Shown here in pieces: positions 7,496-14,381 of a stretch of 40,513 nucleotides of DNA; position 1 is the stretch's first letter, and the number at the start of each line of letters is the position of its first letter. The notes below the pieces were generated by a model. That model was not told where the DNA came from, made no database searches, and worked only from the letters and a program-made list of their open reading frames with translations. The position numbers and the translations under genes were made by a program. The stretch is from Pseudoluteimonas sp044226035 (GTDB lineage Bacteria > Pseudomonadota > Gammaproteobacteria > Xanthomonadales > Xanthomonadaceae): the NCBI GenBank assembly GCA_044226035.1, contig JBGAHT010000019.1:1-40513 (forward strand), given 5' to 3'.

Positions 7496-8146
7496 ATGCC
7501 GAAACTGCGCGTGCACGGCTTCGCGGTCTCGCTCGACGGCTTCGGCGCCGGCCCCGGCCAAAGCCTCGAACATCCGCTGGGCGTGCGCGGCCCGGAACTG
7601 ATGCAGTGGTTCTTCCCGACCCGCACGTTCCAGCGCATGCATGGCGGCGGCGACGGCGAAACCGGCGTCGACGACGCGATCGCCGCGCGCGGCTTCGACG
7701 ACATCGGCGCGTGGATCCTCGGCCGCAACATGTTCGGGCCGGTGCGCGGCCCGTGGCCGGACGAAAGCTGGCGCGGCTGGTGGGGCGAGGAACCGCCCTA
7801 CCACGTGCCCGCGTTCGTGCTCACCCAGCATCCGCGCGCGCCGCTGCACATGGCCGGCGGCACCAGCTTCCATTTCGTCACCGGCGGCATCCTCGATGCG
7901 CTCGAACGCGCGCGCGAGGCGGCCGGCGGACGCGACGTGCGCCTTGGCGGCGGCGTGGCGACGGTGCGCCAGTATTTGCAGGCAGGTCTGGTCGACGAAC
8001 TGCACCTCGCGCTGGCGCCGGTGCTGCTGGGCCGCGGCGAGGCGCTGTTCGCGGGGCTCGACCTCGACGCGCTCGGCTACGAATGCGCGCGCGTGGAAGC
8101 GGGCGAACGCGCGACGCACCTGTTCCTGCGCAAGCGCCCCGACTGA
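7496..8146 (+). CDS. RibD C-terminal / dihydrofolate reductase family protein
   Basis: The 216-aa protein has the RibD-C/DHFR-like layout. It shows MPKLRVHGFAVSLDGFGAGP at the start, an AWILGRNMFGPVRGPWPD block, the nucleotide-loop segment GGRDVRLGGGVATVRQYL, and VDELHLALAPVLLGRGEALF near the end. Proteins of this group are predicted NADPH-dependent reductases of unassigned substrate. They are unlikely to be the folate enzyme itself, because the DHFR active-site pattern is not conserved. It follows proS by 16 bases on the same strand. Confidence 0.85.
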   Translation: MPKLRVHGFAVSLDGFGAGPGQSLEHPLGVRGPELMQWFFPTRTFQRMHGGGDGETGVDDAIAARGFDDIGAWILGRNMFGPVRGPWPDESWRGWWGEEPPYHVPAFVLTQHPRAPLHMAGGTSFHFVTGGILDALERAREAAGGRDVRLGGGVATVRQYLQAGLVDELHLALAPVLLGRGEALFAGLDLDALGYECARVEAGERATHLFLRKRPD

Positions 8147-8172
8147 CACCGGGCGCATTTCCGATCCAAATC

Positions 8173-8233
8173 CCGTTCGTGGTGAGGAGGGTTTGTCGAA
8201 GCCGAAGGCCGGGCAAACCCGCCTCGAACCATG
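8173..8233. repeat. Interspersed repeat fragment upstream of the H-NS gene
   Basis: The stretch opens CGTTCGTGGTGAGGAGGG, passes TTTGTCGAA and ends CTCGAACCATG. These resemble the ends of a short repeat (CGTTCGTGGTGAG...TCGAACCATG) that I recall from many Xanthomonadaceae intergenic regions. This copy looks degenerate. Confidence 0.4.
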
Positions 8234-8306
8234 CTCGATTCCCCTTCGGAGTCCTGCATTCCGGCTTGCGCGCTCGATCCGATCCCGGCACGAACGGGAG
8301 GACATC

Positions 8307-8312
8307 TATACT
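8307..8312 (+). promoter_or_regulatory. Candidate -10 box of the H-NS family gene
   Basis: TATACT lies 51 bases before the start codon in a locally AT-richer spot. No convincing -35 box is visible. The gene has its own GGAG ribosome binding site at 8353-8356, seven bases from the ATG. Confidence 0.4.
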
Positions 8313-8363
8313 CGGCGCTTCACGCGATGAAAGATCGAATCGCATTCCCCACGGAGAACACGC

Positions 8364-8798
8364 ATGTCCATCGACCTCGAAGGCCTGTCCGCGAAGCAGC
8401 TCGAAGCGGTGATCGCGCGGGCGAAGAAGCGCAAGGACGCATTGAGCAAGCGCAAGCCGATCGCCGCCGTGCGCAAGCAGGTCGCCGCGCTGGCCAAGGC
8501 CCAGGGCTACACCATCGCCGAGCTGTTCGGCGACGAAGGCGCGGCCACGCAGGCAGCGGCGCCGGCGAAGCGCGCGGCGCGCAAGTCGACCAAGGGCCGC
8601 ACGCTGGGCAAGGTCGCGCCGAAATACCGCAACCCCGAGAACCCGAAGGAAACCTGGAGCGGCCGCGGCATGCAGCCGCGCTGGCTGGCCGAACAGGTGC
8701 GTCGCGGCAAGTCCGCCGCCGATTTCCTGATCAGCGCCAAGCCCACGCCCAAGCCGCCCAAGCCCGGCCGGCGCGTGGTCAAGGCCGCCGAGGCCTGA
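8364..8798 (+). CDS. H-NS histone family protein
   Basis: A 144-aa DNA-binding protein. The N-terminal part is a short helical oligomerisation region (LSAKQLEAVIARAKKRKDAL). The linker is lysine/alanine-rich (PAKRAARKSTKGRTLGK). The C-terminal domain carries YRNPENPKETWSGRGMQPRW, the H-NS signature in its Xanthomonas form, with a basic lysine/proline tail. Such proteins silence AT-rich or acquired DNA; XrvA-like members in Xanthomonas affect virulence genes. The ATG at 8364 has a good GGAG site. It is a single gene facing the ThrE-type gene tail to tail, only 9 bases apart. Confidence 0.9.
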   Translation: MSIDLEGLSAKQLEAVIARAKKRKDALSKRKPIAAVRKQVAALAKAQGYTIAELFGDEGAATQAAAPAKRAARKSTKGRTLGKVAPKYRNPENPKETWSGRGMQPRWLAEQVRRGKSAADFLISAKPTPKPPKPGRRVVKAAEA

Positions 8799-8807
8799 GG
8801 TTCCGCT

Positions 8808-10064
8808 TCAGAGGTTGCGCCGCGTCGGCAGCAGCAGGTTGCCGAACAGCAATCCCGCGACCAGCGCGAGCAGGATGTTGATCACGCCCAGCGTCGCCGC
8901 CTGGCCGACGCCCACGTCCTGCCGCTGCACCAGGTCGAGCATGCCGCGCAGGCTGGCGCTGCCGGGCACGAGCACGATGATGCCCGGCAGGCGCACCAGC
9001 GCGCCGGGGCGGTTCACCCAGCGCGCGTAGCCGTTGCCGGCGGCGGTCATCGCCAGCGCCGACAGGAAGATGCCGACGTTCCCGCCCCAGGCCGCGCTGG
9101 CGAACTTCGACAGCGCGTAGGCCGCCACCACCGAGGCCATCACCAGCGGGTAATCGCTGCTGCGCGCGCGGAACAGCACCGCCAGCGCGTAGGCCACGAC
9201 CAGCAGCGACGCCCATTCCATCCACTCCGGCTGCGGCCGCAGCGCGCGCACCTGCGGCACCACGCCAAGCATGTCGGCGATGGTGAGCGCGATCATCGTG
9301 CCCACCGCGAGCTTCATCACCGTGGCCAGCGCGCCGGCGAAGCGCGCGGTGCCGGAGACGAGGTGCTGGCTGGTGAGCTCGTTCACCGCGTTCGTCAGCG
9401 ACATGCCGGGCAGCAGCACGATCAGCGACACGATGATCACGGTGTTGAGGTTGAGCGGCCCGACCCAGGCCGCGACCAGCACCGCGACCGTGCCGGCGAT
9501 GAGGCCGGCGATGGCGTCCGCCGCCTCGCGCAATTGCGGGCGCAATCCGGTGTAGGGCTGCAGCAGGCCGATCAGCAGGCCGGTGATGCCGGCGGTGGCG
9601 ATGTCCAGCCACGGCAGGCGCAGCAGGCCGGCCATGCCCGCGGCGGCGAGGCCGAAACCGAGCACCTGCATCACCAGGGCGCGCGTCCGCGGCGGGTAGT
9701 CCAGCTGGCGCAGCGCGGCGTGGCCGCTGGCGACGTCCATGCGCCCGGCCATCACCTCCTCGGCGATGCGGTCGACCTTGCACAGTTTCGACAGGTCGTT
9801 CTCGCCGGGCTGCAGCCGGATCACGCGGGTGGTGTCGGACTCGCCGGCCGGGCGCGCCGGGTCGCTGAAGGACAGGATGATCCCGGTCGGGTTCGACCAC
9901 GGCTCGCATTCCAGCCCGAGCTTCTGCGCCACCGCGTCGATCGCGCCCTCCAGGCGCTGCGCGGTGGTGCCGTAGCCGTGCAGGCGTTCGGCGAGTTCGG
10001 CCACGAACGCGATGCGCGCGGCGTAGTCGGCAGTGGCGGCAGCGGTTTGCATGCGCGAAAGCAT
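8808..10064 (-). CDS. ThrE-family threonine/serine exporter
   Basis: The 418-aa protein fuses the two ThrE modules. The first is a soluble plus membrane ThrE domain (FVAELAERLHGYGTTAQRLE, GIILSFSDPARP, KLCKVDRIAEEVMAGRMDV). The second is a five-helix ThrE_2/DUF3815-type half ending LLALVAGLLFGNLLLPTRR. About ten hydrophobic segments indicate an inner-membrane carrier that exports small amino acids by proton motive force (family knowledge). The start is either M at 10064 (MLSRMQ) or M at 10052 (MQTAAA); longer frames upstream are basic low-complexity sequence overlapping the divergent gene. Substrate not established. Confidence 0.88.
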   Translation of the reverse strand: MLSRMQTAAATADYAARIAFVAELAERLHGYGTTAQRLEGAIDAVAQKLGLECEPWSNPTGIILSFSDPARPAGESDTTRVIRLQPGENDLSKLCKVDRIAEEVMAGRMDVASGHAALRQLDYPPRTRALVMQVLGFGLAAAGMAGLLRLPWLDIATAGITGLLIGLLQPYTGLRPQLREAADAIAGLIAGTVAVLVAAWVGPLNLNTVIIVSLIVLLPGMSLTNAVNELTSQHLVSGTARFAGALATVMKLAVGTMIALTIADMLGVVPQVRALRPQPEWMEWASLLVVAYALAVLFRARSSDYPLVMASVVAAYALSKFASAAWGGNVGIFLSALAMTAAGNGYARWVNRPGALVRLPGIIVLVPGSASLRGMLDLVQRQDVGVGQAATLGVINILLALVAGLLFGNLLLPTRRNL

Positions 10065-10123
10065 CGCATGGCGGCGGCCGGCCTTCACCCCGGCGGCGCC
10101 GAGTTGCGTAAGCTTGGGCCCGC

Positions 10124-11245
10124 ATGAACGCGAGCGCCAGCCGCCAGCCGCCCAGCGCCGAAGCCGACCCGCGGCAGGCCGGCCTGTGGCGCCTGCGCGG
10201 GCGCTGGACCCTGGCGAACGCGAACGCGATCGGCGAGCTGCTGCGCGATGCGCCGGAACACCTGTCGGGCATCGACGCGCGCGCGGTCGAGCGCCTGGAC
10301 ACCCTCGGCGTGCTGCAGCTGATGCGCTTCGCCAGCCGCCGCGGGCTGGATTTCTCGGCATTCGAATTCGATCCCGCGCACCGGCACCTGGTGGCCGCGA
10401 TCGAGGACGTGGGCGACGACCGCCCGAAGCAGAAGCGCGACTACGGCTTCCAGGCCGCGCTCGCCCGCCTCGGCTTCGCCGTCGCCGACAACGCCGGCGA
10501 GATCGTCGCGCTCGTCAGCTTCCTCGGCGAGAACCTGGCCAAGCTGCTGCGGCTGGCGAAGCAGCCGTGGCGGTTCAAGCCGACCGCGACCGTCTCGCAG
10601 ATGGAACAGGTCGGCCTCGACGCGGTGCCGCTGGTGCTGCTGCTGTCCTACCTCGTCGGCGCGGTCATCGCCTTCCTCGGCGCGAACATCCTCGCCGACT
10701 TCGGCGCGACCATCTACGTGGTCGAACTGGTGAGCATCGCGTTCCTGCGCGAATTCGGCGTGCTGCTGACCGCGATCATCCTCGCCGGGCGCACCGCCAG
10801 CGCGTTCACCGCGCAGATCGGCGCGATGGTCAGCCGCGAGGAAGTCGATGCGATGCGCACCCTCGGCCTCGACCCGGTCGACGTGCTGGTGCTGCCGCGC
10901 CTGATCGCGCTGCTGGTCATGCTGCCGCTGCTCAGCTTCCTCGCCGATGTCGCCGGCCTCGCCGGCGGCATCTCGGTCGGCGCGTTCAGCCTCGGGATCC
11001 CGCCGCAGGCCTACCTCGCGCGGATGCAGGACACCTTCGAGATGCGGCATTTCCTGGTCGGGCTGTCGAAGGCGCCGGTGTTCGCGACCCTGATCGCGCT
11101 GATCGGCTGCCTCGAGGGCCTGCAGGTGCAGGGCACCGCGCAATCGGTGGGCGAACGCACCACCTCGAGCGTGGTGCAGTCGATCTCGCTGGTGATCGTG
11201 ATCGACGCGATCGCCGCGATCTGGTTCATGCAGATGGGCTGGTGA
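10124..11245 (+). CDS. MlaE-like ABC permease with N-terminal STAS domain
   Basis: The 373-aa protein has a cytoplasmic STAS-like domain at about residues 15-90 (LWRLRGRWTLANANAIGELL, IDARAVERLDTLGVLQLM) fused to an MlaE permease domain. The permease half has the family EVDAMRTLGLDPVDVLVLPR cytoplasmic loop and five or six membrane spans. In E. coli the STAS protein MlaB is separate; here it is part of the permease. With the next three genes it forms an MCE-type lipid transporter between inner and outer membrane. The start ATG at 10124 is 59 bases from the divergent exporter start, so both promoters must share that gap. Confidence 0.88.
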   Translation: MNASASRQPPSAEADPRQAGLWRLRGRWTLANANAIGELLRDAPEHLSGIDARAVERLDTLGVLQLMRFASRRGLDFSAFEFDPAHRHLVAAIEDVGDDRPKQKRDYGFQAALARLGFAVADNAGEIVALVSFLGENLAKLLRLAKQPWRFKPTATVSQMEQVGLDAVPLVLLLSYLVGAVIAFLGANILADFGATIYVVELVSIAFLREFGVLLTAIILAGRTASAFTAQIGAMVSREEVDAMRTLGLDPVDVLVLPRLIALLVMLPLLSFLADVAGLAGGISVGAFSLGIPPQAYLARMQDTFEMRHFLVGLSKAPVFATLIALIGCLEGLQVQGTAQSVGERTTSSVVQSISLVIVIDAIAAIWFMQMGW

Positions 11246-11255
11246 CGATGGAGCC

Positions 11256-11283
11256 GGGATTCGGGATTCGGGATTCGGGATTC
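11256..11283 (+). repeat. Heptamer array GGGATTC x4
   Basis: Four perfect tandem copies of GGGATTC sit in the gap between the permease and ATPase genes, beginning 10 bases after the permease stop. Confidence 0.9.
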
Positions 11284-11321
11284 GCAACCGCGACGAGCCG
11301 CCGCGCACGGAGGATCGCGCC

Positions 11322-12170
11322 TTGACCAGTCCCCGATCCCCGGTCCCCGTTCCCGATGATCGCGAAGCGATCATCCGCGTGCGCGGGCTGGTCAACCGCT
11401 TCGGCGAGCAGGTCGTGCACGAAAACCTCGACCTCGACGTCCGCCGCGGCGAGATCCTCGGCGTGGTCGGCGGTTCGGGCACCGGCAAGTCGGTGCTGAT
11501 GCGCTCGATCCTCGGCCTGCGCCGGCCCGACGCGGGCGAGATCGAGGTGCTCGGCGTGGACGCGCTGTCGGAAGACCCGCACGACCGCCACCACATCGAG
11601 CGCCGCACCGGCGTGCTGTTCCAGGACGGCGCGCTGTTCTCCTCGCTGACCGTGGGCGAGAACGTGCAGGTGCCGCTGAAGGAGCACTACCTCGACCTGC
11701 CCGATTCGCTGCGCTACGAACTCGCGCTGCTGAAGGTGAAGCTGTCCGGCCTGCCGGCGGACGCGCTGGACAAGCTGCCGTCGCAACTCTCCGGCGGCAT
11801 GCGCAAGCGCGCCGGACTCGCCCGCGCGCTGGCGCTGGACCCGCCGCTGCTGTTCCTGGACGAGCCGACCGCCGGCCTCGACCCGATCGGCGCGGCCGCG
11901 TTCGACGAGCTCATCCAGACCCTGCAGCAGGCGCTGGGCCTGACCGTGTTCCTGATCACCCACGACCTCGACACGCTGTACCGCATCTGCGACCGGGTCG
12001 CGGTGCTGGCCGACCGCAGGGTGGTGGTGAACGCGCCGCTGGCCGAGGTCGAACGCTTCGACCACCCGTGGGTGCAAGAATACTTCCACGGCCCGCGCGC
12101 CCGCGCCGCAAGAACCGGGATTGGGCATTCGGGATTGGAGATTGGCAAAAGCCCGAACCCCGCAACCTGA
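11322..12170 (+). CDS. MlaF-like ABC transporter ATP-binding protein
   Basis: ATPase of the MCE transporter, 282 aa. Walker A is GGSGTGKS, the signature motif is LSGGM, Walker B is LLFLDEPTAGLDP, and the switch histidine is in LITHDLDTL. I accept a TTG start at 11322 because GGAGG (11309-11313) lies eight bases upstream. The first dozen codons (TSPRSPVPVPDD) come from a heptamer-like array, and the conserved protein begins near AIIRVRGLVNRFG. The last about 17 residues (RTGIGHSGLEIGKSPNPAT) also come from repeat sequence beyond the family end. Both termini therefore look repeat-modified while the core is intact. Confidence 0.9.
   Translation: MTSPRSPVPVPDDREAIIRVRGLVNRFGEQVVHENLDLDVRRGEILGVVGGSGTGKSVLMRSILGLRRPDAGEIEVLGVDALSEDPHDRHHIERRTGVLFQDGALFSSLTVGENVQVPLKEHYLDLPDSLRYELALLKVKLSGLPADALDKLPSQLSGGMRKRAGLARALALDPPLLFLDEPTAGLDPIGAAAFDELIQTLQQALGLTVFLITHDLDTLYRICDRVAVLADRRVVVNAPLAEVERFDHPWVQEYFHGPRARAARTGIGHSGLEIGKSPNPAT
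11329..11356 (+). repeat. Degenerate heptamer array (NTCCCCG x4) in the 5' end of the ATPase gene
   Basis: GTCCCCG, ATCCCCG, GTCCCCG and TTCCCGA follow one another within the first codons of the ATPase gene. The unit is the reverse complement of the GGGACCG/CGGGGAC type found again at 13170-13197. Confidence 0.75.
12117..12144 (+). repeat. Degenerate heptamers (GGGATTG type, x4) in the 3' end of the ATPase gene
   Basis: GGGATTG, GGCATTC, GGGATTG and GAGATTG are consecutive. They encode part of the extra C-terminal tail of the ATPase. The array at 12181-12225 is its inverted partner. Confidence 0.75.
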
Positions 12171-12180
12171 AGCACGCCTC

Positions 12181-12225
12181 CCCGAATCCCGAATCCCGAA
12201 TCCCGAATCCCGAATCCCGAATCCC
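12181..12225 (+). repeat. Heptamer array CCCGAAT x6.4
   Basis: Six perfect copies plus three bases, in the opposite orientation to GGGATTC (CCCGAAT is its reverse complement by rotation). It ends 10 bases before the MCE gene start and can pair with 12117-12144 to form an imperfect hairpin across the ATPase stop codon. Confidence 0.9.
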
Positions 12226-12235
12226 GGCATAGACC

Positions 12236-13150
12236 ATGGAAACCAGAGCCAACTACGTGCTGATCGGCGCCTTCACCATCGCGGTGGTGGTGTTCGGCCT
12301 GCTGTTCTCGCTGTGGGCCGCGAAGTATTCCTCCGACCGCAGCTGGCAGGAATACGAGGTGATCTTCAACGAGCCGGTCACCGGCCTCACCGAAGGCGGC
12401 TCGGTGCAATACAACGGCATCGCCGTGGGCACTGTGCAGCGGCTGACGCTGTCGCCGCAGGATCCGCGCCGGGTCGAGGCGCTGCTCAAGATCGGCGCCG
12501 ACGTGCCGGTGAAGGTGGACACCAAGGCCAAGCTCTCGCAGCAGGGCATCACCGGCAGCCCGTTCATCCAGCTCACCGGCGGCAGCCCGAACGCGGCGCG
12601 GCTGCAGCCGCGCGGGGACGACGACATCCCGGTGATCCAGACCGAACCCTCGGCCTTGCAGAACATCGCCGACACCGCGAGCCGCATCGTCGAACGCCTC
12701 GACGAGGTGATGAGCGAGAAGAACATCGCGCACATCAACCAGACGCTCGCCAACCTGGACAACATGACCGCGGCCATCGGCGGGCAAAAGCAGGACATCC
12801 GCGCGCTGGTGCAGAACCTGCGCCAAGCCTCGGAGCAGTTGAACACCACGCTCGCCACCACCAACCAGGCGGTCGGCGACATCGACAAGGAACTGCCGGC
12901 GGTGCTGGCCAAGCTCGATTCCACCCTGACCAAGCTCGATTCGGCGGCCGGCAACGCCAACCAGATCCTCGGCGAGAACCGCGCGGCCATCAACAGCTTC
13001 GCCAACGACGGCCTGTCGCAGCTCGGCCCGACCTTGAGCGACCTGCGTTCGCTGGTGCGCGACCTGCGCCGCATCAGCGACCGCCTCGACCAGAACCCGA
13101 CGCGCTTCATCCTCGGCCGCGACGCTCCCAAGGAGTTCGAACCCAAATGA
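12236..13150 (+). CDS. MCE-family lipid-binding protein (MlaD-like)
   Basis: Membrane-anchored periplasmic substrate-binding component, 304 aa. One N-terminal membrane segment (YVLIGAFTIAVVVFGLLFSL) is followed by a single MCE domain (about 35-115; FNEPVTGLTEGGSVQYNGI, KLSQQGITGSPFIQLTGG). A long helical/coiled-coil tail with repeated leucine, threonine and asparagine heptads follows (LRQASEQLNTTLATTNQAV). In the family such proteins form hexamers that pass phospholipids or other lipids across the periplasm. The long tail resembles the PqiB/YebT-adjacent class more than E. coli MlaD (183 aa). The stop overlaps the start of the lipoprotein gene as ATGA. Confidence 0.9.
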   Translation: METRANYVLIGAFTIAVVVFGLLFSLWAAKYSSDRSWQEYEVIFNEPVTGLTEGGSVQYNGIAVGTVQRLTLSPQDPRRVEALLKIGADVPVKVDTKAKLSQQGITGSPFIQLTGGSPNAARLQPRGDDDIPVIQTEPSALQNIADTASRIVERLDEVMSEKNIAHINQTLANLDNMTAAIGGQKQDIRALVQNLRQASEQLNTTLATTNQAVGDIDKELPAVLAKLDSTLTKLDSAAGNANQILGENRAAINSFANDGLSQLGPTLSDLRSLVRDLRRISDRLDQNPTRFILGRDAPKEFEPK

Positions 13151-13875
13151 GCAGGGAAAACCGCAAGCAGGGACCGGGGACCGGGGACCGGGGACCGGAA
13201 AGCAGCTGCAAGGTGGAGCTTGTTGGTTACCGGTTACCGGTTGCCGGTTACCGACTGGTCGCCGTCGCCGCAATGCTGGTCGTGCTGACAGGCTGTTCCA
13301 TCCTCGGCGGGCGGCAGAAGGAACCGATCACGCTGTTCGCGCCGGATCCTCGCGTGCAGGCCGATCCATCGTGGCCAACCTTGGACTGGCAGTTGTCGAT
13401 CAGCCGGCCGGAAGCGGCGCGCATGACCGACAGCCTGCGGATCATGGTGCGTCCGTCGCCGGAGGAAGTGCAGGTGTACAAGGGCGCGTCGTGGACGAAG
13501 ACGCCGTCGGACATGGTCGAGGACGCGGTGCTGCGCGCGCTGGAGGATTCGGGGAAGGCTCCCGCAGTCGCGCGCCAGGGCAGCGGCATCGCCGCGGACT
13601 TCAAGCTGGTGATGGACCTGCGCCGCTTCGAATCCGACTACGACGGCGGCGCCACGCCGAACGCGACCATCGAGGTCAACGCCAAGTTGCTGCACACCAC
13701 CGGCCCGGACGTGGTCGCCTCGCGCACCTTCGTGCAATCGGTACCCGCGTCGTCGACCGCTGTGCCGGACGTGGTGGACGCGTTCAACCGCGGGCTCGGG
13801 CAGGTCGCGCACGACATCGCCGGCTGGACGCTCGTGGCCGGGGACCAGCACGAGCGGATGGGGCATAAGAAGTAA
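13147..13875 (+). CDS. ABC-type transport auxiliary lipoprotein (PqiC/DUF330-like)
   Basis: The 242-aa product has a lipobox LVVLTGC with Cys50, then a periplasmic domain of the ABC_trans_aux type (ITLFAPDPRVQ, WPTLDWQLSISRPEAARMTD, RIMVRPSPEEVQVYKGASW, FVQSVPASS). In Pqi-like MCE systems this lipoprotein sits at the outer membrane and docks the MCE tube. The ATG at 13147 overlaps the MCE stop, supporting translational coupling. The roughly 28 residues before the signal peptide (GPGTGDRGPE, GYRLPVAGYRL) are encoded by two 7-bp repeat arrays, so the natural start may have lain further downstream before the repeats entered. A copy-number change would shift the frame. Confidence 0.82.
   Translation: MSRENRKQGPGTGDRGPESSCKVELVGYRLPVAGYRLVAVAAMLVVLTGCSILGGRQKEPITLFAPDPRVQADPSWPTLDWQLSISRPEAARMTDSLRIMVRPSPEEVQVYKGASWTKTPSDMVEDAVLRALEDSGKAPAVARQGSGIAADFKLVMDLRRFESDYDGGATPNATIEVNAKLLHTTGPDVVASRTFVQSVPASSTAVPDVVDAFNRGLGQVAHDIAGWTLVAGDQHERMGHKK
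13170..13197 (+). repeat. Heptamer array GGGACCG x4 inside the lipoprotein gene
   Basis: Four perfect copies of a 7-bp unit within the first codons. Seven is not a multiple of three, so the successive copies are read in different frames (GPGTGDRGPE). Confidence 0.9.
13225..13252 (+). repeat. Heptamer array GGTTACC x4 inside the lipoprotein gene
   Basis: Three perfect copies and one with a single change (GGTTGCC). They encode GYRLPVAGYRL just before the signal peptide. This is a third unit type, different in sequence from the GGGATTC and GGGACCG arrays. Confidence 0.85.
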
Positions 13876-13876
13876 C

Positions 13877-14152
13877 GTGAATCTCTTGGATCTGACAAAG
13901 CAGGTTCATCAAATTGATCCGGAATTGACGGTCTACGCTAAAGCACCATGGAGCTTCGACTCCGAGGTCTGCTTGGCCATCGAGCCGGAGGACTCGCTGA
14001 TTCCAGAGTCGCTTGCATCACAAGGATTCAGTTACTTCCTCGAAGTATTTATTGCAAGCGAAGTCGTCCCCGATCTATCTAGCGGCGTCCCATTTTTCAC
14101 GCAAAAAAAATGGTGTGAAAGATTGATCCGCTACGCCGAGATGGATTCCTGA
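13877..14152 (+). CDS. Small AT-richer orphan protein
   Basis: A 91-aa acidic protein with a GTG start one base after the lipoprotein stop. I do not recognise it firmly. The pattern of a short N-terminal strand/helix, an APWSFDSEVCLAIEPEDS strand, then PESLASQGFSYFLEVF faintly recalls DUF7716-type small proteins, some of which I associate with toxin-immunity contexts. Base composition is clearly lower in G+C than its neighbours, and codons ending in A/T are common, suggesting recent acquisition. A run of eight A residues (14103-14110) lies in the coding sequence near the 3' end. No signal peptide or membrane segment. The gene may be real but is not clearly part of the lipid-transport operon. 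Confidence 0.55.
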   Translation: MNLLDLTKQVHQIDPELTVYAKAPWSFDSEVCLAIEPEDSLIPESLASQGFSYFLEVFIASEVVPDLSSGVPFFTQKKWCERLIRYAEMDS

Positions 14153-14210
14153 CAGTCCGAATAGGTTGGGGTTAACGAAGTGACCCCGACAATCGCGGCC
14201 GATAATGATT

Positions 14211-14282
14211 TGTAGAAGCGTCCATTTGGGCGCGATTTCAACTGCAAACCGCGCGCCGGTCGCGCTCCAGCGCGCTCCTACA
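14211..14282. repeat. REP-like element with TGTAG-AGCG / CGCTCCTACA ends
   Basis: The left end TGTAGAAGCG (one base off) and right end CGCTCCTACA are inverted around a GC-rich core. This is the common 'TGTAGGAGCG' type of interspersed repeat in Xanthomonadaceae, recalled rather than searched. Confidence 0.65.
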
Positions 14283-14287
14283 GCGTC

Positions 14288-14367
14288 GTCATCCCGGCGA
14301 AAGCCGGGACCCAGCGTCTTTCGTCCAAAAAGCCAAGACGCTGGATGCCCGCCTGCGCGGGCATGAC
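14288..14367. repeat. Interspersed GTCATCCCGGCGAAAGCCGGGA repeat
   Basis: It begins with the hairpin CCCGGCGAAAGCCGGG followed by ACCCAGCGTC. It ends GACGCTGG, ATGCCCGCCTGCGCGGGCAT and GAC, so the halves form a long inverted structure. This is a widespread proteobacterial intergenic element. It immediately follows the REP at 14211-14282 and may serve as a 3' end for alkB. Confidence 0.8.
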
Positions 14368-14381
14368 GAGCAAAAGCAACC

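Noticed and set aside
5206..7731. 841-codon open frame antisense to proS
   Set aside because: Shadow of a strongly GC-biased gene with no recognisable domains; the sense strand encodes an unmistakable prolyl-tRNA synthetase.
11256..13252. CRISPR array
   Set aside because: The repeats are seven bases long and contiguous, without spacers; they are simple tandem arrays.
12121..13875. A single 584-codon protein covering the MCE gene region and the lipoprotein
   Set aside because: Only the last about 242 codons carry a real protein; the earlier part is an out-of-frame reading of the MCE gene, which is intact in its own frame.
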